In this document: positions 32,628-38,354 of the stretch, one piece after another
Layout of the letters: every line of letters begins with the position of its first letter
Position numbering within the stretch: position 1 is the first letter of the stretch
Origin: UPXZ01 sp964568675
GTDB lineage: Bacteria > Bacteroidota > Bacteroidia > Bacteroidales > Paludibacteraceae
Assembly: GCA_964568675.1 (NCBI GenBank)
Contig: CAZMQV010000028.1
Span: forward strand, 1 to 38,354
Reading direction: 5' to 3'
DNA length: 38,354 nucleotides
Notes under the pieces: model-generated
Seen by the model: only the letters and a program-made list of their open reading frames with translations
The model's database searches: none
What the model was told of the DNA's origin: nothing
Translations under genes and position numbers: made by a program

Positions 32628-33669
32628 AATGTTTTATTTTTTGAATGAATATTTCGTGTTCGTTGTTTAATATTTTCACCTCGATAGGGAGAACAAATAG
32701 CTTATTCAGTATGTTTCGACTCAAGTGTATATTTGATTCTAAACGTGAGAAATCCTTTTCTGTTGTGATGATGATTCTATTTTCGTTCCCGTTGCCTATT
32801 TTCGCTTCGATAACGCGCAAATCTTCTTCCGTAAAATTGTGATGGTCGGGGTAGAATAACGTCTCAATCTGTCGTGTCTTTTTTTCTAAATACCTTAGCA
32901 TATCTTGCGGCTTTTCGATGCCGGTAAGCAAAACTATCTCTGACTCAGGCGTAAGCTCTACCTTCTCCATGTTATTTACATTTGCCGGGTAAAGCTCTTT
33001 GTAAACAAAAGTAGAGAAAAATAGCGTTTGATAAGGCTTAATTTTCAGTTTCTGTTCAACAAGCGCCATATCTTCAATCCGCAAATCGGGCTTACACTTG
33101 GTTACGATAATGATATCGGCGCGCTTGCTGTTGCGGCATTTTTCGCGGAGCGTGCCGTAGGGGAGCATGAAGTCGTCGGTATAAAGATTCTGAAAATCTG
33201 TTAGCAGAATGGAAAGTCCGGGGCTAACATGCCGGTGCTGGTAAGCATCATCGAGCAGAAACAATTCGATACCTTGTTTCAGCCCGATAATGTAGCGGAT
33301 GCCATGCACGCGTTTTTCGTCAACAGCCACCATCGTATGTGGAAACTTGCTGTAAATCTGAAACGGTTCATCGCCAATAGTTTTGGCGGTGTCGTTCAAA
33401 TGGGCTATTCGCAGTCCCTTGGTTTCGCGCTTGTATCCGCGACTGAGCACAGCGGTTTTCCACTCTTCGCTCAATGATTTTAGTAGCAGTTCGGTATGCG
33501 GTGTCTTGCCGGTGCCACCAACAGCCAGATTGCCGATGCTGATAACGGGAAGTTCAAACGAGACGGAACGAAGAATCCGCCAATTGAAAAGCAAGTTGCG
33601 CAGCTCCGTAATCGCTCCATAAAGCAATGAGAGCAGAAAGTAAAAAATATTTTTCGATGGTTTTGCCAT
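32599..33669 (-). CDS. lpxK: Tetraacyldisaccharide 4'-kinase
   Basis: A 356-residue inner-membrane-associated kinase that phosphorylates the 4' position of lipid A precursor (Raetz pathway). An N-terminal hydrophobic helix (about 8-20) is followed by the Walker A GNLAVGGTGKTPHTELL (46-62), LSRGYKRETKG, and the DDAYQHRHV block with conserved acidic residues. The window's organism therefore makes LPS or lipid A. It is first in the minus-strand series. A TATCTTTG element lies at 33768-33775, about 100 bp upstream. Confidence 0.96.
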   Translation of the reverse strand: MAKPSKNIFYFLLSLLYGAITELRNLLFNWRILRSVSFELPVISIGNLAVGGTGKTPHTELLLKSLSEEWKTAVLSRGYKRETKGLRIAHLNDTAKTIGDEPFQIYSKFPHTMVAVDEKRVHGIRYIIGLKQGIELFLLDDAYQHRHVSPGLSILLTDFQNLYTDDFMLPYGTLREKCRNSKRADIIIVTKCKPDLRIEDMALVEQKLKIKPYQTLFFSTFVYKELYPANVNNMEKVELTPESEIVLLTGIEKPQDMLRYLEKKTRQIETLFYPDHHNFTEEDLRVIEAKIGNGNENRIIITTEKDFSRLESNIHLSRNILNKLFVLPIEVKILNNEHEIFIQKIKHYVSENSRNS

Positions 33670-33767
33670 TTTATTTTAAGGTGATTTCTATATTTGTTTT
33701 TTCTCTTTCTACATTGTTCTGCGCCGCCGACCGATTAAAACTCATATAAGAAACATAAAACTTACAA

Positions 33768-33775
33768 CAAAGATA
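33768..33775 (-). promoter_or_regulatory. Bacteroidota -7 element (TATCTTTG) for lpxK
   Basis: An exact TAnnTTTG match on the minus strand, about 100 bp upstream of the lpxK start codon. No matching -33 box was found. Confidence 0.45.
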
Positions 33776-33849
33776 ATAAATAATATCTTTCGGGGAAACA
33801 TTCATCTATCTATTAATCAATATACATATTCCGGCGCATACCCACCCAA

Positions 33850-33906
33850 TCATTCCGGCAGAATCAGGTCTGGCTGATCATCAGAAAAATCTGTCATTCC
33901 GGCAGA
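33850..33906. repeat. Direct repeat TCATTCCGGCAGA, two copies
   Basis: Exact 13-bp copies lie at 33850-33862 and 33894-33906, 44 bp apart. The flanks are loosely similar (ATACCCACCC and ATATACACCC), and a weaker ATTCCGGC occurs near 33828. Function is unknown. Confidence 0.7.
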
Positions 33907-34184
33907 TATACACCCATTCAGAGAAGAAAAAGGAAGAAAGAATTATATCCTTTCGAGTTTTCGAGTTAGTTTGATTAGTTTTTGAGCAGAATAAAATAGT
34001 TGCTAAGATCAGTCGATTTCGGCCGGATACGAGAATTTTCTTTTCGCAAGGTGTGAATGGCAAAGACAACAAAACAATCGCAAATACAAAACAATTCGAT
34101 ATTTTTCCATGCTTAATATTCTGTTTATCAGAATTATATCAATATTCCTTCTTGTAAATACAAATTGGTTACGAATGTTATGTG

Positions 34185-34211
34185 TTTGTATTTAAGAATT
34201 TTGTATATTTG
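34185..34211 (+). promoter_or_regulatory. Promoter candidate for the restriction-modification locus
   Basis: TTTG (34185-34188), 15 nt, then TATATTTG (34204-34211). The -7 element is a full match; the spacing is shorter than usual. It predicts a leader of about 245 nt before hsdM. Confidence 0.45.
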
Positions 34212-34355
34212 TTGCGTAAATAAGGTGTTATAGCCAATGGTAGGACGACACTCCGAACATTGAACTAGCGACCAAAACTTAAATTAGAAAGTAAACCATT
34301 TTAACCGGTGACAAAGGACATAGAAACGATATTGCAAACGGACAGCGAATAAGGA

Positions 34356-34373
34356 TCCCGAATACTTTCGGGA
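34356..34373 (+). other. Hairpin in the hsdM leader
   Basis: TCCCGAA (34356-34362) pairs with TTCGGGA (34367-34373) across a 4-nt loop, in the predicted untranslated leader. No T run follows, so it is not an obvious terminator. Confidence 0.6.
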
Positions 34374-34463
34374 CCGACCCTTCAGCAAAGCCAAAAGAGC
34401 CGTTTTTTGCCAAAGCACCGATATAAATTCCGATATTCACAAACTAAATTTTACAATAAATAA

Positions 34464-37094
34464 ATGGCAAATAAAATTTCACTTTCCCGATTAGAAACTT
34501 TCCTTTTTGATGCGTGTGACATCCTGAGAGGCAATATGGATGCATCTGAATACAAGGAATACATCATTTCGATGTTGTTTCTGAAGAGGGTGAACGACCA
34601 GTTTGAAGTGAACCGCGACAGAAGAAAGAAAACGCTGACCGATGAGCGTGGTGTAAGCGACCCTAAAATGATTTATGGGGAATTAGAAAGACAAAACGCA
34701 CCGGAATATGATTTCTTTGTTCCCCTTGCTGCAAGGTGGAAATCCTTAGATGGCGGGCCTGAATATTATACCGATAGTGAAGGCAAGCAACAGCGCCATC
34801 AATTCATTAAAGATTTGACAGAAGAAATTGGCGACCATCTCAACAAGGCTTTAGCTGCTTTGCAGGATGCCAACCTGGATAAACTAGACGGTGTATTCAA
34901 TCAGGACAATATCAACTTCAACAAAACATTTGGCAAGAACAATAAGCAAATCAGTGATGAGGATTTACGAAAACTCATTCATCATTTCAACCGAATGAAT
35001 TTGCGGGATGACAATTTGGAGTTCCCCGACTTGATGGGAGCTGCCTATGAATATCTTATCAAACATTTTGCCGACAGTGCCGGAAAGAAAGCCGGAGAAT
35101 TCTACACCCCCAATGAAATTGTAAAACTACTGGTTAACATTTTAGAGCCGGGAGAAAATGCCGAAATCTATGACCCCACAGTAGGCAGTGGCGGTATGCT
35201 GATTGAGTGCAAAAACTATGTGGAAAGCCGATACGGTTCGGCACGAAACATCACGCTATACGGACAGGAAAAAAGCGGAACGGTTTGGGGTCTGTGTAAA
35301 ATGAATATGTTGTTTCACAACATTTACGACAGCAAAATAATGAATGGCGACACCTTACTGAATCCATTGCATCAACAAAATGGCGAATTGAAGACCTTTG
35401 ACATTGTCATTGCCAATCCGCCATTTTCGCAGGATTACAGCGCCTCCAACATGAAATTTAAAGAACGCTTTAGTTTTTGGATGCCCAACAAAGACAAAGC
35501 CGATTTCATGTTTGTGCAACACATGGTGGCTTCGTTGAACAATGCCGGACGTATGGCTGTGGTCATGCCGCACGGAGTGTTGTATCGGGGTGGTGAGGAA
35601 AAAAAATTCCGTGAGTGGCTCGTTGGCCGTGGCTATCTGGAAGCGGTAATTGGAATGCCTTCTGCCCTGTTTTACGGAACTGGCATTGGTGCTTGTGTTT
35701 TGGTGATTAACAAAGCCGGAGCACACGAAAGAGACCATGTGCTTTTTATCAATGCCGACCGTGAATACAAAGAGAGCAAAAACCAAAACAAACTACGCCC
35801 CGAAGATTTGGAGAAAATTGCCTACACCTACCGACACAAAAAGGAAACACCCAAATACAGCAAGTTGGTGGCAAAGAGCAAAGCCATTGACGAAAACAAC
35901 AATCTGGAGAACGAAGATTTCAATTTCAACATACGCAGGTTTGTGGACAATGCACCACCACCCGAACCACAAGATGTGCATGCCCATTTGCAAGGCGGAA
36001 TTCCCGAAAGTGAGGTAAAAGCATTAACAGATTATTTCAACTGCTATGCAGGTTTGGAAGCCAAACTGTTTGAGCCTTTAAAGCACAAGTACCTGAAATT
36101 TACAGAAGTCCTTGCTCATAAAGAGGACATTAAAAAACTATTTGACGAAAGCGAAGAAATAAAAACTGCTTTTGCCCAATACACCCAAGCCATTGCCGAG
36201 TGGTGGCAACAACAAATTCCTGCTATTGAACAATTACCCCAAGGACAAGCCAATGTGTTTGACCTATACCATGATTTTTCCCAAACGCTGACCGAAAAAC
36301 TGAATGCGCTTCCCATTTTAGACGACTTTAAAAGCCGTGGCTCTTTTGCAGCTTATTGGAATAGCATTACCAACGACATAAAAAGTGTAATTGCCAGCGG
36401 TTGGAATGCCGAATTGATACCCGATGATGAAATTCTGCAAAGCCAGTTTCCAGATGTATTGAAAGAACTAAAAGACAATGAAGCCAGGCGTGATGAACTG
36501 CAAGCCAAATTTGATGAAGTAAACGAACTGGAAGATGATGTTTGGAACGAGGAAGATTACGAAGTATGGCGAAGCAAGGAACTGAAAGAACACAAAGACA
36601 GCATTAAAGAACTAAAAGGCGAACGCAAAGAAGCCGACAAGGAATATAAGTTGCTGCTGAAACGCATTAAAGCCGGTGCTTTGGATAGTGCACAGTTAAA
36701 AGTGGAAAGTGAAAAGTTGAAGGCGGAAATTGAAAGACTGGATGTGCAGATTGAGGAATTGGAAAATCGCATAGCCAAACACAGCGAACTGGAAGAGGAA
36801 CTAAAAGTATGCAAGCGAAAAATTAAAGAAATAAAAGACCGTAAGCAGGCATTGGTGGACCAAGCACGCCTGCTCATTACCCCCGAAGAAGCCAAAGACC
36901 TGATAATGCAACGCTGGCTGCAAACCTTGCAACAAACTGTGAACGATTATTTGCAAGCCCACCAACGCCAACTATTGCAGGTAGTGGAAAACGTTTGGGA
37001 GAAATACACAACGCCACTTCATTTAATATTAGTTGAAAGGGATAAAGAAACTGAATTATTGAATCAATTTTTAGTTGAGTTAGGATATGAGTAA
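34464..37094 (+). CDS. hsdM: Type I restriction-modification methyltransferase subunit, extended
   Basis: An 876-residue N6-adenine methyltransferase subunit. The N-terminal HsdM_N helical domain (about 5-150) leads into the methyltransferase domain with GEFYTPNEIV (211-220), SAM motif I DPTVGSGGML (237-246) and catalytic motif IV NPPF (318-321). The conserved core ends near FNFNIRRFVDNAPPPEPQD (about 487-504). About 370 further residues follow, with a strongly predicted coiled coil around 670-815 containing four heptanucleotide repeats. Classic HsdM proteins are about 500-530 residues; the long form with a C-terminal extension is also widespread. hsdS overlaps its end by 8 bp. hsdR is not in the window and may lie to the right. 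Confidence 0.95.
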   Translation: MANKISLSRLETFLFDACDILRGNMDASEYKEYIISMLFLKRVNDQFEVNRDRRKKTLTDERGVSDPKMIYGELERQNAPEYDFFVPLAARWKSLDGGPEYYTDSEGKQQRHQFIKDLTEEIGDHLNKALAALQDANLDKLDGVFNQDNINFNKTFGKNNKQISDEDLRKLIHHFNRMNLRDDNLEFPDLMGAAYEYLIKHFADSAGKKAGEFYTPNEIVKLLVNILEPGENAEIYDPTVGSGGMLIECKNYVESRYGSARNITLYGQEKSGTVWGLCKMNMLFHNIYDSKIMNGDTLLNPLHQQNGELKTFDIVIANPPFSQDYSASNMKFKERFSFWMPNKDKADFMFVQHMVASLNNAGRMAVVMPHGVLYRGGEEKKFREWLVGRGYLEAVIGMPSALFYGTGIGACVLVINKAGAHERDHVLFINADREYKESKNQNKLRPEDLEKIAYTYRHKKETPKYSKLVAKSKAIDENNNLENEDFNFNIRRFVDNAPPPEPQDVHAHLQGGIPESEVKALTDYFNCYAGLEAKLFEPLKHKYLKFTEVLAHKEDIKKLFDESEEIKTAFAQYTQAIAEWWQQQIPAIEQLPQGQANVFDLYHDFSQTLTEKLNALPILDDFKSRGSFAAYWNSITNDIKSVIASGWNAELIPDDEILQSQFPDVLKELKDNEARRDELQAKFDEVNELEDDVWNEEDYEVWRSKELKEHKDSIKELKGERKEADKEYKLLLKRIKAGALDSAQLKVESEKLKAEIERLDVQIEELENRIAKHSELEEELKVCKRKIKEIKDRKQALVDQARLLITPEEAKDLIMQRWLQTLQQTVNDYLQAHQRQLLQVVENVWEKYTTPLHLILVERDKETELLNQFLVELGYE
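36694..36721 (+). repeat. Four tandem heptanucleotides AGTKRAA inside hsdM
   Basis: AGTTAAA, AGTGGAA, AGTGAAA and AGTTGAA follow one another without gaps. Three units equal 21 bp, or one coiled-coil heptad. They encode the QLKVESEKLK part of the coiled coil. Confidence 0.85.
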
Positions 37095-38354
37095 AATTAA
37101 AATTGGAGAACATATAAAAATCATTCCCGGATTTCCGTTCAACTCGGATCTATTCAATATTGATGGGGAAGGCTTGCCATTGATTAGAATAAGAGATTTG
37201 CTTACTTCTAAAATTGAAACCTATTATAAAGGCGAATACCCTAAGGACTATATAATTGAAGAAGGAGATATTCTAATTGGAATGGACGGTGACTTTCATA
37301 TCGTAAAATGGAAAAACAAAACTAAAGCACTGCTCAACCAACGAATAATGAAAGTTGCACAAAAAGAAGGTGCAAAAATCAATATTGACTATTTCTATTA
37401 TTTTCTTTTTCCATTTCTTTCTGACGTTTGGGAAAAAACTACCGCCACTACTGTAAAGCATTTATCTACTTATGATGTTTCAGAGACAGTAACGGAGTTT
37501 CCAGATTTTCAAATACAAACTAAAATCGCCAGCATCCTCTCCACAGCCGATGCGGTGATAGAAAAAACCCAGGCCGCCATTGCCAAATACAAGGCCATAA
37601 AGCAAGGCATGTTGCAGGATTTATTTACCCGTGGCATAGACCTAAACACCAACAAACTCCGCCCCCGCTACGAAGATGCACCGGAGTTGTATAAAGACAG
37701 TAAGTTGGGGTGGATACCGAGGGAGTGGGATGAAATGATTATTGACGATGTTGCAAAAGTTAACGGCAGAGTCGGCTGGAAGGGGTATACTGTTGCTGAT
37801 TTGCGAGAGTTTGGTCCTTTGGCATTAGGAGCAACTCATATTGACAAAGAGAATAAGTTGGATTTATCCAATCCAATTCACTTGTCAATGGAAAAATATC
37901 TTGAGTCGCCTGAAATAATGGTTCAGTATGGTGATTTATTAATCGTTCAGAGAGGCACTATCGGGAAAGTTGTAGTCATTAATAAGCAAATAGGAGAAGC
38001 AACAATAAATCCTAGTATGGTTTTGCTTAACAACATCAAAACAAACAACTTCTTTTTATATTATCAACTATGTAGCTTTATTGGGCAACTTCAAATTGAA
38101 CTACTGACAACCCAAACAGGTGTGCCAATGATTAGTCAAGAACAAATTAAAAATATCAATATAGTAATTCCAGAAAATCCACAGGAAACAGTTGCAATTG
38201 CTGAGAGATTGAGGAACATCGATACGATGTTGGAAAACGAACAAACCTATTTACAAAAAATGCAAAGCATCAAAAAGGGGTTGATGGAAGATTTGCTATG
38301 TGGGAAAGTCAAAGTGTCTGAATCAAAATTTTCAGAATTAAAAAATGAACAGAA
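37087..38354 (+). CDS. hsdS: Type I restriction-modification specificity subunit, open at right edge
   Basis: At least 422 codons with no stop before the window ends. The product determines the DNA target of the type I complex. It has the two-repeat HsdS layout: TRD1 (about 1-150, GFPFNSDLF near the start), conserved helical region CR1 (TKIASILSTADAVIEKTQAAI and KQGMLQDLFTRGID), TRD2 beginning near LGWIPREWDE, and CR2 (AIAERLRNIDTMLENEQ and KKGLMEDLLCGKV). CR2 is near its natural end, so only a few residues are probably missing. ATG 37087 overlaps the hsdM stop (TATGAGTAA context), indicating coupling. Confidence 0.93.
   Translation, partial: MSKIKIGEHIKIIPGFPFNSDLFNIDGEGLPLIRIRDLLTSKIETYYKGEYPKDYIIEEGDILIGMDGDFHIVKWKNKTKALLNQRIMKVAQKEGAKINIDYFYYFLFPFLSDVWEKTTATTVKHLSTYDVSETVTEFPDFQIQTKIASILSTADAVIEKTQAAIAKYKAIKQGMLQDLFTRGIDLNTNKLRPRYEDAPELYKDSKLGWIPREWDEMIIDDVAKVNGRVGWKGYTVADLREFGPLALGATHIDKENKLDLSNPIHLSMEKYLESPEIMVQYGDLLIVQRGTIGKVVVINKQIGEATINPSMVLLNNIKTNNFFLYYQLCSFIGQLQIELLTTQTGVPMISQEQIKNINIVIPENPQETVAIAERLRNIDTMLENEQTYLQKMQSIKKGLMEDLLCGKVKVSESKFSELKNEQ

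Larger units (their letters stand above)
33670..34463. other. Long gene-free stretch separating core genes from the restriction locus
   Basis: Nearly 800 bp with no recognised gene. It contains the probable lpxK promoter (33768-33775), an imperfect direct repeat with TCATTCCGGCAGA at 33850-33862 and 33894-33906, a TATATTTG element (34204-34211), and a leader of about 250 bp with a hairpin at 34356-34373. A minus-strand frame at 33881-34072 has no recognisable product. Confidence 0.55.

Noticed and set aside
33881..34072. 63-codon minus-strand frame in the gene-free stretch
   Set aside because: Low complexity, overlaps the direct repeats, and has no recognisable protein.

Overview
The window is a stretch of chromosome from a member of the Bacteroidota, most likely order Bacteroidales. 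Four things support this. Many genes are preceded by the Bacteroidota-type -7 element TAnnTTTG, and several also have a TTTG-like -33 box. The order holB-ricT-gldH-trmB-mrp includes the gliding-type lipoprotein GldH, which is typical of the phylum. There is an lpxK-purine nucleoside phosphorylase pair. Shine-Dalgarno sequences are weak or absent. I cannot name genus or species from sequence alone. No rRNA, tRNA, CRISPR array, transposase or integrase was seen.

Layout. 1-156: a 42-bp tandem repeat, open in one frame as a 14-residue peptide repeat, running off the left edge. 482-3521 (minus): a YfcE-type phosphoesterase, then three RNA-binding or remodelling genes (RRM protein, cold-shock-domain protein, RhlE DEAD-box helicase). 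3749-4309 (minus): a decaying acyltransferase. 4908-9028 (plus): envelope and isoprenoid genes (degenerate LytM protein, dxr, rseP) and an ArsC/Spx-like protein. These converge on an M81 (MlrC-like) lipoprotein through a shared bidirectional terminator. 11390-15218: three radical-SAM enzymes in a row (KamA-like, anaerobic sulfatase-maturase type, and a convergent SPASM protein). 15622-23809 (plus): a TPR/OmpA-like lipoprotein, the holB-ricT-gldH-trmB-mrp housekeeping cluster, and an OmpA-family outer-membrane protein. 23960-28353: fmt, a convergent Lrp/AsnC regulator, and the divergent sulfur-assimilation set cysK-osmC-metY. 28394-33669 (minus): lpxK, purine nucleoside phosphorylase, a DUF3267 membrane metalloprotease-like protein, pdxH, a GT28-type glycosyltransferase and an NAD-dependent epimerase. 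34464 to the right edge (plus): a type I restriction-modification locus (extended hsdM, hsdS open at the edge) behind a 794-bp gene-free stretch. This is the most accessory-looking part.

How the genes fit together. Most of the window is core metabolism and envelope biogenesis: MEP-pathway isoprenoids, lipid A, lipoproteins, OmpA-like anchors and M50 proteolysis. Cysteine/homocysteine synthesis probably responds to the divergently transcribed Lrp-type regulator.

I see no convincing wholly new system. The observations most worth checking are: the protein-level tandem repeat at the left edge; the A-tract frameshift between the GT28 glycosyltransferase and the epimerase (one base would fuse them); the heptanucleotide repeat that encodes a coiled-coil heptad inside hsdM; the palindromes inside the lrp promoter; the cluster of three radical-SAM genes; and the lipoprotein form of the M81 enzyme.
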